DNA of 64,000 bases from Fulvia fulva (Eukaryota; Ascomycota; Dothideomycetes; Mycosphaerellales; Mycosphaerellaceae). The translations under genes were made by a program, and so were the position numbers. Position 1 is the first letter of the stretch, and each line of letters opens with the position of its first letter. Location of the stretch: assembly GCF_020509005.1 (NCBI RefSeq), contig NC_063017.1, positions 4,650,001-4,714,000 on the forward strand. Direction: 5' to 3'. The notes below the pieces were generated by a model that had not been told where the DNA came from, did no database searches, and saw nothing but the letters and a program-made list of their open reading frames with translations. Of this stretch, positions 1 through 10,216 are shown piece after piece.

Positions 1-1098
1 CATTGGGATCGCAGCAAGTTGGTTCACCTGCAACGCAGAGTGGAGGGACAGCTGGATCGGGGTTGACGCAGTTTCGCAGTTCGGACTGGTACGAGAGAGT
101 GTGTCAGTCTGCTGTCCGGGAGAATATATGTTTTTCTAGGACATACAAAGGTTTCGCTGAAGCCGCAACAGTACGTCGTCTTTCCAGCTTCACATCTGTT
201 CCTGAAATCTGTGAAATTGGCTACAGCTGGGTTGTCGACTGCGGAAAGACATCAGTCCACCTCCAATGCCAAAACAGTCGCTGTCATTGAGTTACTCACC
301 CGATGTGCACGTGGAGCTGCTGGGAGTCTCGCCAGAAGTGCAACACTTTGCGAGCAGCGTGGGATCAGTGCATAGCTGTGGAGGCTTCGGGTTGTGAGGC
401 GCAGCGCAATAAACTGTCTCGTTCACGCCCTGCAGCCGATCAGTTCAGGATGCTGGAACCATGTAAATGATGAGAAACTCACAGGTTCTCCCAGTGATCT
501 ACAGCAGTCAGCGGAGCGACGGTCGTCCTGGTAAGCTCCGCAATCATCTTGGAACAACGTGAGATTGCTGTCCAGCTGTCCAACTGCATGACGTTAGCCC
601 TCGTGGTCAATGCTCCAACACATGTTCACCTACAGTAGGCGCAATTTCCGTTTGGATCGCCTGGCGAGCAGCAGTATGGTCGCTCATCTGCAGCGCGGTT
701 GCAGACTCGTGCGATTGGAGGGCCTGCGCAATTGGACGGCTGTTGTATTGTCAGCCTTTTCCTGGCGCTCACAATTATTCGGACGCACTTGACCAGCACC
801 GTTGGTTCTGGAGCAGCATTTGGGGACCAGCCTTTGGTCGCGTGGCAGCGTTGTGTCTAGTTGCTGACATTGGAATCCGAAGGATGTCGTAGATGGTGTA
901 TTCGTCACTCCATCCCGTCAGCGTGGAGGCATATATCATACATTGGAGCGCTGCCTTACAGGTCTCACATCGCGACTCAGTGTCATTGATGCTTGTGGAA
1001 TTTTTGCAGCAATATGGCGTACTGTCCTTGTGACAGGCACGGCTTTCATCGGATTGGCAAGCCGCAAGAGCAACGAGCATAAAGAGAATGAGCTTCAT
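1..1098 (-). CDS. Secreted protein of repeated four-cysteine (C-CC-C) modules, partial, seven exons
   Basis: The ATG at 1098 opens a typical signal peptide (MKLILFMLVALAAC). I assembled exons 960-1098, 789-907, 634-739, 483-583, 300-429, 147-238 and 1-85; the gene continues off the left edge. Introns are 49-61 bp with good donors (GTAAGG, GTGCGT, GTAGGT, GTGAGT, GTATGT) and branch sites such as GCTGAC or GCTAAC, and the frame stays open through all six joins. After the signal peptide the visible protein (about 255 residues) is a series of C-x(6-16)-CC-x(8-13)-C modules, for example CNRAADERPYCC followed by SPGDPNGNC, and CEAGKTTYCC followed by GFSETFSELRNC. The spacing recalls half a hydrophobin, but I see no eight-cysteine hydrophobin core. 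Function is unknown; it is probably extracellular, as a surface or host-interaction protein. Exon calls are manual. The reading frame and cysteine pattern make the gene itself quite certain. Confidence 0.8.
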
Positions 1099-1789
1099 GG
1101 TGATGTTGAGACTTGATGAAGAGAATGGTTCCTGTCGATGGAGGAGTTGTAGAGGTATCTAGTCGGAAGGATCAGCACACCTTTTATGCCCCGTCTTCAA
1201 TCTTGAGCATCGATCGGGATCTCACACTCGTGTTATGAACATGCTCGATCAAGAAAGAATTGCGGAGAGCTAACGAGTGTGGTGGAAGCAAGGTCGCACG
1301 AAAGTTGGCCAAGGCCGTGACACAGTTCGGGCGAACCCCTTTAGGTCATTCCACATTGCCACGGTGGGACAGGAGCTTGCGAACCATAAAGAAGTAGGCA
1401 TTGCACGAATTGACTTCGGTGTCTCGCAGGCGTGTAGCTCACGCCGATACTCAAGACAACGCCAGCAAATCGCCGTGAGGGTTGCATGAGATATGCAACA
1501 AGGAGCACTGGGATCGAGAGATGCAGGATCTTGAGGAGGGTTCTCGCGGGCCCAAGCGCTTCCTGTTCCACAATTTGAAGATCTTGTCAATGTTTCTACT
1601 GCAACCTGCACTCGCAGAAATCTTTCTCGCCTCGCTAGTGCAGTGTAGACATCTTTCTGCCACATTCTCAGGGAATTATCCAACCTCGTGCAAGGCCCGG
1701 ATTGGGAATGTAGTCCATGGAGCACCTGCTTCTCGCGTGCGAAAGTTCAGCGGAGTACCCTTCCACGATGTCATCCCTCTCCTACTTGT
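1099..1789. other. Intergenic, no supported gene
   Basis: Several overlapping open frames of 70-151 codons exist on both strands between about 1270 and 1800, but none shows a recognisable domain, signal peptide or convincing splice structure, and they overlap one another. The stretch holds the upstream region of the cysteine-module gene and the 3' flank of the first 2EXR-like gene. Confidence 0.4.
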
Positions 1790-2524
1790 TCATGTACTGG
1801 TCAGGTAAACGATCTGAATGGCTCTGAGAAAGGACACAGTGTGGGTCGTGCCACCAGCAGCCACAAATATCGTGTCTGGTAGTCGCTCTCCAAGTCGATA
1901 GAACAACTCGATGGCCCAGCGCCACCTAAATCGAAACTCCTTCCGCGTCATCTTTGACTCTGTGAAAGGTAATTCAATCGCCACAGTCTTGATCGGCACC
2001 TGAGATGACCAGATGCTATAAATCAGTCCCTCAGCTGACTCTTGTGCAGCATTGTCAATATGCCAAATCCATCTAATTTCAGGTAATAGCAAGTTAGGTA
2101 AAGTGTTTCGTTGATGTTGTGAGAATGTCCTTGGCATGACGCGAGACGAGCCATCCAATCGAAGTTCCAAGTGCGTGATCTCCTTCTGGTTGATTCTCAT
2201 ATCTGCTAGCCAGCGCGAGATAGAGGCTGTGTCGTCTTGACCGCCTTGACGCAGATGGCCGTGGTCAGTATAGGCGTAGCAGCCAAGAGCGTAGTACATC
2301 AGGTACATCTCTTCTCGCATTTGCTTGCAGATTATGAGGGTGGCGGGGATCTGCCTAGTACCGATCTCGATATGTGGTGCGTCCGTGCAAGCGAAGTGCC
2401 AGATCATGTTCCTGAGCTCGGCTGGGAGGGCGAGAAGATAGCACTCGTCGGCGCAGCGAGCCCTCTGTAGCTTGTGGCAGAGATCATGCACACAGCGCAG
2501 GAAGCGGGGGAGCGGATTCGGCAT
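1790..2524 (-). CDS. 2EXR/F-box-like fungal protein, first of a tandem pair
   Basis: This 244-residue protein starts at the ATG at 2524; the open frame extends to 2608 but only from a TTG. Its N-terminal third carries the hallmark LLALPAELRNMIW followed by about 25 residues and CKQMREEMYLMYYA, the LPxELR...IW/IY...C/N-x-Q-I-R-x-E signature of the fungal 2EXR family of small F-box-like proteins. The C-terminal half is basic with aromatic residues and no known domain. It lies about 400 bp from a second gene with the same signature on the same strand (2922-3593), so a tandem duplication is likely. Molecular function is unknown; members of this class are expanded and fast-evolving in dothideomycetes (family knowledge). 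Confidence 0.8.
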   Translation of the reverse strand: MPNPLPRFLRCVHDLCHKLQRARCADECYLLALPAELRNMIWHFACTDAPHIEIGTRQIPATLIICKQMREEMYLMYYALGCYAYTDHGHLRQGGQDDTASISRWLADMRINQKEITHLELRLDGSSRVMPRTFSQHQRNTLPNLLLPEIRWIWHIDNAAQESAEGLIYSIWSSQVPIKTVAIELPFTESKMTRKEFRFRWRWAIELFYRLGERLPDTIFVAAGGTTHTVSFLRAIQIVYLTST

Positions 2525-2921
2525 GATGTGATGTGACGAAGTGCCCGTCTCGATTACGGCCGTGGAGATGCGATTATTTTGGTGTTGCTCGAAAGCGGCG
2601 TGCTCCAATCTCTCTGTCGTGATAATCTCCGAGTGGTGATGATTGATGGGTTGCAGTGGTGTGGTGTCTCGCCTTGATGTGCGTGAGTTGTTCTACGATT
2701 GAATATCCCAGTAGCGTTGTATCAATTTGTATGTTGCATCTGGATCGTAGAAGGCACAGTGAAGATCAATGGCTGGCCATCGCCTCATGTACGTGAGCCA
2801 CAAAGAGTGTACCCGCGAATTCAACAGAAGTTAATGATCTTTGACATTGCATTGGCAAGGAGCCATCGAATGTTTCAAGCGCCAAGAGCTGTTCCCTCTG
2901 CAAGCTGGATTTCTTCCGTCT

Positions 2922-3593
2922 TCAATACTGCCGGAAGTCACCGATGTTCCCAATCGGCGTCGTGTCGTAACTGCTCCTTTTGATGATGTCCAACATAGCC
3001 TGCTTCCACCACCATCGAAAGTCTTGGACTTCATCACAACGACTTTTCGGTTGACAGTCTGGTCCCTCAACTACGAGAGTATCAATGTCCACTGCCATCA
3101 TCAGCAGGACACCGTACCATATCCTTTGAGATGCAAAGCGGGCGACCTCTGTGCGTGGATCAGGCGTCGTGCGCTTGGCCAGACGCCGAGTGATCCTAAG
3201 ATCACACAAAGGCACGGAGCCCAAAGTGACTTTGTCGGAGAATCTCAAAATCAAGCGCTTGATGCAATCTTTTCTGTTGTCCATGCCGTGGAGCCATCGG
3301 TAAAGTGGCAGGTGTTCGCCCTTCACCGTGTTCTGGCCGCGGTCTGTGTAGGAGAAGGTGGCCTGGGCATGATACATGAGTCTTATCTCGTTCTTGATCT
3401 GCTTGCACACATCCAAAATAGCTGGAGTGCCTGTGACACCGATCTCGATCGGGTTATCATCCGTGGCCTCGTTGGCGACGATATATTCCCAGATGATGAT
3501 TCGCAGCTCTGCTGGGAGGGCAAGGAGGTGGCATTTGCTTTGTGACAGCTCGGCCAGTCGAAGCTTCTGAAGCCTTCGTGCAGCGCGCGACAT
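2922..3593 (-). CDS. 2EXR/F-box-like fungal protein, second of a tandem pair
   Basis: A single-exon 223-residue protein starting at the ATG at 3593. It shares with its neighbour the order LLALPAELRIIIWEYI, then IEIG, then CKQIKNEIRLMYHA and YTDRG, so the two are paralogues with diverged C-terminal halves. The C-terminus contains a tryptophan cluster (FRWWWKQAML) that matches the position of FRFRWRWAIELF in the first copy. No catalytic motif is visible. It is most likely an F-box-like or 2EXR protein of unknown role. Confidence 0.8.
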   Translation of the reverse strand: MSRAARRLQKLRLAELSQSKCHLLALPAELRIIIWEYIVANEATDDNPIEIGVTGTPAILDVCKQIKNEIRLMYHAQATFSYTDRGQNTVKGEHLPLYRWLHGMDNRKDCIKRLILRFSDKVTLGSVPLCDLRITRRLAKRTTPDPRTEVARFASQRIWYGVLLMMAVDIDTLVVEGPDCQPKSRCDEVQDFRWWWKQAMLDIIKRSSYDTTPIGNIGDFRQY

Positions 3594-4064
3594 GCTGATA
3601 GCCGTGTCGACCAGAGGTAGAGAATTGGCAAAGGAGCAGCTCGCCGGAGGCTAGTGTCGAGTTTACGTGGTGTGTTGCGATAATGGTATCACGGTATGAC
3701 CTTGGCTGAGTATGTTGTCTCCGTGATGTGATTCAGCAGTGGTCTTAGTGTATGCGTTGCTTTGGCGTGCTGCGTTTATGATGACCATCATTCTCATCCT
3801 CGAAATGAGTCAAAGTGCGAACTTGTATGAGGCCAAGGAACCATCTGAATGCTCATTCGTGGGATGTTTCAGGAGCTGGGAACGTCCTCGGATTGCTTGC
3901 TGGACGGCTGTTCACCTCGCGCTTGTCTTCCATCATGATGCACGGAGTGCCATCGTGCTCATCCTAGGATGTCAGAACAATCTATCTCGGATTCTCACCT
4001 CCGTGTTCCCTGGCATGCATGCTGAACCTCGCATGCCCATTTTCGTAATTGTTCGGTCTGACGC
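3594..4064. other. Intergenic, no gene seen
   Basis: This stretch holds the upstream region of the 2EXR-like gene at 2922-3593 and the 3' flank of the WD40 gene that ends at 4065. One plus-strand open frame (3739-4134) lacks domain features and overlaps the 3' end of the WD40 gene, so I treat it as chance. Confidence 0.4.
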
Positions 4065-5033
4065 TCATTCTGTACTTCCCCATACCACTACGCTGCCGTC
4101 ACCTCCAGCACTAGCCCACTGCTTCCTTAGCTGATTCCAAGCGACAGCGCTGACCACATCTTTCTTGCTTGGAGTCTCGTTAATTGCCGAGCCGAGCTGT
4201 TCCTTGTGCCACAAACGATGCACAACATCGCCAGTGAGCACATCCCAGACGACGACTCTCCCGTCCTCACTCCCGCTGAATGCATACGCGTCACCCATGC
4301 CCAATGCACTCCTCATCCTATACGTATCATTTTTGAATCCTGAATCATCCTTGAAACTCTGTAGACACTTCCCTGTGCTGCGATCCATCAGCCTCAAAGT
4401 GCTGTCTAGCGAGCTCACAAGGTACCCGTCTCCCGCCTTGGTCGGCACGACACTCGTGACACCCTTCCCAGGCGCCACAACATCGCTGTCAACGTGGCCC
4501 ATAGCCAGGTCATAAACCCTGACCCCTCCATCGATAGACCCCGCAAAGATCTCATGCCCATGCACCGCAATGCTCGAAACAGCATCCTTCGCCTCCGAAA
4601 ACGTGCAAATCGCCCTATCACTCCTCGACTTCGCGTCCCATACCTTCACAGTCCCGTCAAAACTCCCACTAATCACAACGCCATCACCTTCGCCTCCGAA
4701 TGCAACAGCATTGACACGTCCGGCATGTCCCGCGAAGCGCCTCGTTGTCACAGCAGTGGCAACATCCCAAAGGAAGACGGTCTTATCCCCACCACCAGAG
4801 ACAAAACGGGCATTATCTTCACTCACTGCAAGATCGAGAACTTCGTAGCCATGAGCGGAATATGTTTGGATGAGTCTTCTGGTATTTGGATTGAAGAGCC
4901 GGACTTGGCGGTCCTGGCAGCCGGTGAGGACGTGTTGGCCTGTTCCCGCTGAGAATGTGACGGCGTGGACGGGGCCTTTGTGGTCTGTTAGACGGGCGAG
5001 GGGTGTTGTGGGGAAGGGTTGTGGTGATGGCAT
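4065..5033 (-). CDS. WD40 scaffold protein, MORG1/WDR83-like
   Basis: An intronless 322-residue protein made almost entirely of WD40 repeats; VFLWD, VKVWD, VVVWD and VVVWG endings are visible at regular spacing. The order of motifs (HKGPVHAVTF near residue 19, YEVLDLAVS, GSFDGTVKVWD, then the stretch YRMRSALG followed by FSGSEDGRVVVWDVLTGDVVHRLWH) matches the MORG1/WDR83 family, and its length is close to the roughly 315 residues usual for that family. Animal MORG1 scaffolds MAPK signalling and associates with the spliceosome; in fungi the role is less defined. The start is the first ATG of the frame and leaves the first WD repeat complete. Confidence 0.9.
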   Translation of the reverse strand: MPSPQPFPTTPLARLTDHKGPVHAVTFSAGTGQHVLTGCQDRQVRLFNPNTRRLIQTYSAHGYEVLDLAVSEDNARFVSGGGDKTVFLWDVATAVTTRRFAGHAGRVNAVAFGGEGDGVVISGSFDGTVKVWDAKSRSDRAICTFSEAKDAVSSIAVHGHEIFAGSIDGGVRVYDLAMGHVDSDVVAPGKGVTSVVPTKAGDGYLVSSLDSTLRLMDRSTGKCLQSFKDDSGFKNDTYRMRSALGMGDAYAFSGSEDGRVVVWDVLTGDVVHRLWHKEQLGSAINETPSKKDVVSAVAWNQLRKQWASAGGDGSVVVWGSTE

Positions 5034-7134
5034 GTTGTGTTACATTTTGTTGTCGTTGAAGAGGTGGAGGAAGTGAGGTGCGCGGACTTTGAAGCGGAAT
5101 TGTTGGTGCCTCAGGCCACAACAAGATGTTGTCCCACAGCAAAAGACAACACATTGTCGTCATATAAATGAACATCTGTTGTCTACTAATTAGACTGATA
5201 TCCTGATAGTGAGTGTGAAACTCGGAGCTCAAAAGGTGACATTCATTACCTGTGGGAAACTCACCACTAACGATGCGAGAACACTCGGAACGTCTCGACG
5301 ACCAAATGTCCCCGACTATTCATGTGCAAGGTTGTGAATATGAGCACATTAAACTCTCTTTGTAAAGCCACGCAGCATGCCAGAGACAGCTCGATGGAGT
5401 GGACGTTCTGCAGAGCCGTGACAACACCATAGCACTCATCGCCACACTTCGTTGTTCTTCTGGTACAACTTCACTCCAGCTGCGTCTCCTTGCCTTCTAG
5501 CCGACGGAAAGCTCATTGAAGTCTGAACTCCTGTGGCGGGAGTCCAATTTCCCGCCGCAGGATCTCGTGCACAGCTTCGTCCAGCGCCTGTCTGGGGGCT
5601 TTCAGTCGTGCGGTCTGTAACCATACCGGTGGTAGGCACCACCCGAGGATCAAGTGTTTGTTGTAAAAGGATGTAGAGCTGTGTGTGCTGCAGCTGGAGC
5701 AGAATGAGCTTGACCAATGGCAGGCATGGTATGACTTCCATGATCTGGAGGAAGATCAATCACCCAGATCGTTGTTTACACTGCGCATGTCAACGCTACT
5801 ATCACCCACTTAGGGCCTATCAAGGTATATATTCCCACTTATTAAGTTGTGTGGATTCACGCTCTTCTCTTCTGCGACGTCGCTAGACTAGGAACATTTG
5901 GCAAGAGCAAAAAGTCTTGGCACTCACATGTGTCTCGCACCACGAATATCGAGCAGAATATGTCAAGCGAGCTTCTAAAACACGGTCAAACGAAACGAAG
6001 GTGGTGACAGAGTTGACTCAAGAGCGAACAAGATGTGCCACATGATATCATCCGACAAGGCAGGTATGTATTGAAACCACTCATGAACTACGACAGCGGT
6101 CTCCAACATCAAGTGCGTCCACTCGAAGCTGATGACCTCCTCTTGCGACTAGCATTCTGCTGTCCGTTTGCCCTGCAGCGGTCATCCATCCTTCTGACAT
6201 GCCGGCTTCCCTGATCCTCACCAATAGTGAGTGGCCATTGTGATGTACAACTGTTCTTGCGACAACTCCCATGGGTGCCCATATCACGCCCCAATCTTGT
6301 GGCTTCTTTCTCTCCTCAGGGTGTCCTGAACTGTTCATCATGGCCACCGCTCTCCTGTTTTTGGGCTTCTTGCCGGAAGGCCACCCCAGTGACTTAGCTT
6401 CGCGAAGCCAGCGGTCAAAGAGGAACCACCGCACTCCGTAGAGCAGAGGAAGATAAGCTTCCTGGACGTGGAACTTTTAAGCGCCTTGCAACTTGTGCAG
6501 TGAGCGCGGATAATGCAACGGACCGACCAGCGTGCAGAGCAGCGCTGTCATGGAACTTCTTGCTAGGTGTAGCCCGTGCAGCAGTGGAAGCCATGTATTA
6601 TCGAGTGCCCGTGAAGCATATCACATGAACCGGTTCTGCGTGCGCTGTCACCGCGGGCTTCTCGCTGGCGAGGCGATGTCTTTAGAGGTGCATCGGCTCC
6701 CGCCCGAGTGCAGAGCCCTGACCCTTGCAACCTGCGGAGGTGTGAGCGAAGCACAGAAGGCGAGCTTTTGTGGAAGTGAAGAGATTGTTACCTGGTGACC
6801 ACGTCAAGATATGTACACGAGGTGTATAGCAGCCGGTGCTGCGGATGCTTCTCATCCTTGTCGTTTATGCAACTCGGTGTCGCAGGGGATGCCATAGTTG
6901 TCGCGAAGGTGGCGGCGCTGTAGAAAGCGGTCAGTGATGGCGGCGACGATGAGAGGGCACCAGATTGAGTCACCTGATGTACACTGTCGTCTTGTTGGTC
7001 CGGGTGGAGAGATGCTGAAGTAGGTCGGCGGTGAAGGTGCTGCTCGTTAGGTGTTGAAGAGACGAAATGTCCAGCTTGAGGTCAAGAAGGCGCGAAGAGC
7101 AATGTTTGTTTTGAAAACGCGTGCGCGCTATGAC
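5034..7134. other. Long stretch without a convincing gene
   Basis: About 2.1 kb with only short open frames (60-117 codons) on both strands, none with a recognisable domain or consistent splice pattern. The first part contains the promoter of the MORG1-like gene. A long non-coding transcript or decayed gene cannot be excluded from sequence alone. Confidence 0.4.
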
Positions 7135-7820
7135 TTAGCGAAGCCGTTCCACATAATACAGCCGGCCACCACGAGTCATGTACGTGTCCTTAGGCAGAAA
7201 TGTGGAGCCGGGGAAGTGAATGTTGATGCTTGCGATCTCCACCATAGCCTTGCCTTTATTATAAATCTTTTCTTCCCGCAAAAGATGTGCAAGGTATCCG
7301 ATGGTACAAGAGCAGCGCCATAGGTATGCTTCTCTTCGTGAAAGACTGTACCAAAATGACAGCTCTGCGTGCTTATGCCACCGGCAGTCATATCCTCCAT
7401 TAACCTTTGGCCCTGACACCTACCAAGGCCTTTCTTGTATTAGTTATTACGTACCTCCCTCCGCAACAGCAACCTTCTTCTTCCTTGTCGTGATAGAGTT
7501 AGACCAGTGGCTTCATGATTAGCGAATCTATCAGAGCAGAAGTTGCCACGCCCTCACCAGGCCCAACAGCCTTTCGCATAGCTCGTTGAGCACAGCCTCG
7601 CTCTTCCGATGCTTGTTTACCTTAATCCCTGGGCAAAGCCAACGGACGCAAGCTGGCCTGATGATGATTTCTAACCGGTCATCCGCTGGCATGGCCTTTT
7701 CGACGGAGAGATCCTTGATGGCTAGATGTCTTTCAGCAATGTCCTCCATGTCGGTGACCATCATCTCGTTCTGTGCGCGTGAGTCGAGGCCGTAGAATCG
7801 GGAGCTGGTTTTCTCGTGAG
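7135..7820 (-). other. Possible fragments of an unrecognised minus-strand gene
   Basis: Two minus-strand stretches look protein-like but I cannot join them with confidence. In 7531-7820 the frame reads FYGLDSRAQNEMM, then MEDIAERHLAIKDLSVEKAM and RLEIIIRPACVRWLCPGIK. In 7135-7419 two overlapping frames read HTYGAALVPSDTLHIFCGKK and KAMVEIASINIHFPG, which would connect through a one-base shift. The composition is protein-like, but I recognise no family and found no upstream start exon. It could be an intron-rich gene or a decayed one. Confidence 0.3.
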
Positions 7821-8002
7821 GAAGTCAAGTGCTTGGAAGCTGGCGCGCTGATGGTGGATTCGGTACTGAAGACGGACGTATCGTCCAAATTGAATCATGA
7901 TACACATCATGATACGAGAGTGCTAGGGCCACGTCTCGCGAATGTCTCATTGGCACTCAAATCAGCCTCGGTAACCTACGTCTCACGGGCGGTCCCTACA
8001 CC

Positions 8003-9502
8003 TCAGACGTGGCCCTGTCTTTCAGCCCACCCCACCCACCGCCTGACACACTCATCAACACCCCTCACACCCTCCTGACTCGCCTCAACCTCAAACCACT
8101 CCCTATGCTCCTTCCCGCAAGCTTCACAATCCTTCAAGACCCGTTTCTCAGCAAGCTCCAGATGTATCAGCCTCTCGACGCGCTTCACGCAGGGCATTTT
8201 CCGCACCACATCGCTTTGCCGTCTCGATGTTGATGGTCGAGACAGGTCTGGGTATGAGGGCTTGTCTGGTGAGGGCTGCGGCGTTGATGGGATGTAGGGG
8301 TACCATCTGACGAGGTTGAGCTTGTAGCCGCATTGTCGTTGCCATTCGTTCATGCGGCGGGTGACGTTGTTCGCGCGACCGATCTTGAGCATGATCGTTT
8401 TCTTGCTGATATGTCTGCTGTTGAGACCTCGCAGGGTCTCTTCGCCACCGTCATAGGAGAATTCTGTCATGACGTCGCTCAATCTTCGAGAGTAGTCGGG
8501 AGGTTCAGATGGCGCTGCCAGCAAGGATCGTGCGGTTGACTCTGCGGGTGCTTCCTTGGACTGTGGCGTGAGCCAGAAGATGTAGATGTAGCCTTCTTCG
8601 TCAGCTGGACTGATTGGCTTGATTAGCTCAGCTAGTAATGCAGAGGTGGTCTGCGGCGAGCAATGCTGCGGAATGAGCGATAGGAGGTGACCAGTTTGTG
8701 GATATGAGGATGTTCGTTGCTGTGGTGGACGTGGAGACAGCCGGGGGGACATTGGCTTCCGCGATGGTATTGACCCGCTTGATGGGCGACTTTCGTGTGG
8801 GATCCTGGATGGTCGCTCTGTCGAAGCTGTCTGCACTGTGTCTGGCGGTCTACTGGCCTGATCCGTCCTTCTTCGATGTCTCACAATCTCGACGTAGTCC
8901 TCGTCAGCACCTCCGGCACAGCAGAGACTACTCCAAAAGCCTTGCTTCTTCTGCCTATTGCTGTCCCTCCTTGGTGGTCGAAACCCGTGCTCCTCAACGT
9001 CTCCAGCCCACGCATTACTCGGTCGCTGCGGACGAGCTTTATGATCCGCAAAGTCCGTTGTCGCCGTCTTCTTCGGCGGTCTGGGGTTCTTCGTCGGCCT
9101 CGTCTTCTCGTCCTGGATTCCAAGCTTCTGCACCAGCGTATCAATACTGCTCTTCTCCTGCAGCGGGAACAGGTCCGCGCTCTTCCTCCTCCTGACCCTC
9201 GACTTCCTCGGCGCATTGTTCACCTCGTCGACTCGAACTTGTGCTTGGTCTTTGTGCTGCCAACAGTAAAAGTCTGCCTCCTCAATACTGCCATCTGCTT
9301 CGACCACCAATGCTACGCCATTGATGCCGGTGCCCGAGCTTCTCCTTCGCGCTGTGGGACTCGAGCTGGGCGTCGCTTTGAGAGCGCGACGACATGGTCT
9401 GCCCGAGCTTGTAATGCCTTTACAAGTCGTTGCGGGGTTCTTCGAATCGTTGCGTCCTAGTAGCGCTTCGGGGGTGCTGGTGTTGTGAAAGGTGGTAGCC
9501 AT
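8003..9502 (-). CDS. T5orf172/DUF1766 (GIY-YIG-like) domain protein
   Basis: A 499-residue single-exon protein starting at the ATG at 9502. The N-terminal part has a conserved cysteine motif (TTCKGITSSGRPCRR at about 24-38, later DFYCWQHKD), followed by a long basic, serine- and proline-rich linker. From about residue 300 comes GYIYIFWLTPQ, then MLKIGRANNVTRRMNEWQRQCGY and a C-terminal block with KRVERLIHLEL, CEACGKEHREWFEV and a final tryptophan-rich helix. This is the layout of fungal DUF1766/T5orf172 proteins, a branch of the GIY-YIG nuclease superfamily; the GYIYIF and KIGRA motifs correspond to the GIY and YIG-side strands. A DNA-binding or nuclease role is inferred from the family only. 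Confidence 0.85.
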   Translation of the reverse strand: MATTFHNTSTPEALLGRNDSKNPATTCKGITSSGRPCRRALKATPSSSPTARRRSSGTGINGVALVVEADGSIEEADFYCWQHKDQAQVRVDEVNNAPRKSRVRRRKSADLFPLQEKSSIDTLVQKLGIQDEKTRPTKNPRPPKKTATTDFADHKARPQRPSNAWAGDVEEHGFRPPRRDSNRQKKQGFWSSLCCAGGADEDYVEIVRHRRRTDQASRPPDTVQTASTERPSRIPHESRPSSGSIPSRKPMSPRLSPRPPQQRTSSYPQTGHLLSLIPQHCSPQTTSALLAELIKPISPADEEGYIYIFWLTPQSKEAPAESTARSLLAAPSEPPDYSRRLSDVMTEFSYDGGEETLRGLNSRHISKKTIMLKIGRANNVTRRMNEWQRQCGYKLNLVRWYPYIPSTPQPSPDKPSYPDLSRPSTSRRQSDVVRKMPCVKRVERLIHLELAEKRVLKDCEACGKEHREWFEVEASQEGVRGVDECVRRWVGWAERQGHV

Positions 9503-9892
9503 GGTGAATTGTGCTTATCGGTTGTGCTGAAGCATCGTTTTGTAAGAAAAGAATTGTGTCGTACCTACCTGTAGTGTATATTCACGATCTAGATCTCACG
9601 GCAAACGATGGCAATGCAGTATTCACTGCCGCACTATACGGCAAGGGTATATGGGTGTGACGTGGTTGCAGTGGACTCGGAAGCTGAAGTGGCTGGACGC
9701 GAATGAAGAAAAAGGTGGCTGTCGCGTGGGGCTGTGCTCACCTGGGCAGGCGCCAATGGAAAGCGTTTGCACGTGATTGTACTCATTCATTCAATGATTG
9801 GATATATACCGTGTCTCATCCCCGAAATGATTCGCCTCGTTATGCCGCTGAAAAGCTATTCATCAATATCATGGTCGCCCGCGTCAACGAAA

Positions 9893-10177
9893 CTACCACC
9901 GTCGTAGAAGGTTTAATAAATCCAATTCGGCTTGTTCTCGTTCAGCCATTCGTCGTTGGTGAAGCATAAGCCGCTCCTTACGACGTTCATCATCAGCTTC
10001 CTGGGAATAGTGTTGAAGGTCCGTTGCCATTTGGTGCTCAAGAACATTTCTGATGAGGTCTCGCCTCCCCGAAAGATGTTCAGCTAGATGCTGAGAAACG
10101 GAGGGTGGGCCGCTTGACCTGTCATCGGGAGGATGGGTGATGGAAGTCTGAGCTGTCGGGTTACTGTGACCGCCCAT
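9893..10177 (-). CDS. Small hypothetical helical protein
   Basis: A 94-residue open frame from a true ATG at 10177, 39 bp downstream of the stop of the E2 gene and on the same strand. The N-terminal 30 residues are proline- and serine-rich; the remainder is strongly charged and predicted to be helical (HQMATDLQHYSQEADDERRK then RMAEREQAELDLLNLLRR). I recognise no family. The short distance to the E2 gene means it could lie in that gene's 3' UTR and be a chance frame, but the coding-like charge pattern and clean start favour a small gene slightly. Confidence 0.35.
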   Translation of the reverse strand: MGGHSNPTAQTSITHPPDDRSSGPPSVSQHLAEHLSGRRDLIRNVLEHQMATDLQHYSQEADDERRKERLMLHQRRMAEREQAELDLLNLLRRW

Positions 10178-10216
10178 GCGACGGTGCTGAGGAGCCGCGT
10201 CACTCTCCGCGCCGCT

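Noticed and set aside
1270..1808. Open frames of 108-151 codons on both strands
   Set aside because: They overlap each other, lack domains and splice signals, and cannot all be genes.
8795..9460. 221-codon plus-strand frame over the T5orf172 gene
   Set aside because: Shadow of the serine/arginine-rich linker on the other strand; no start context or domain.
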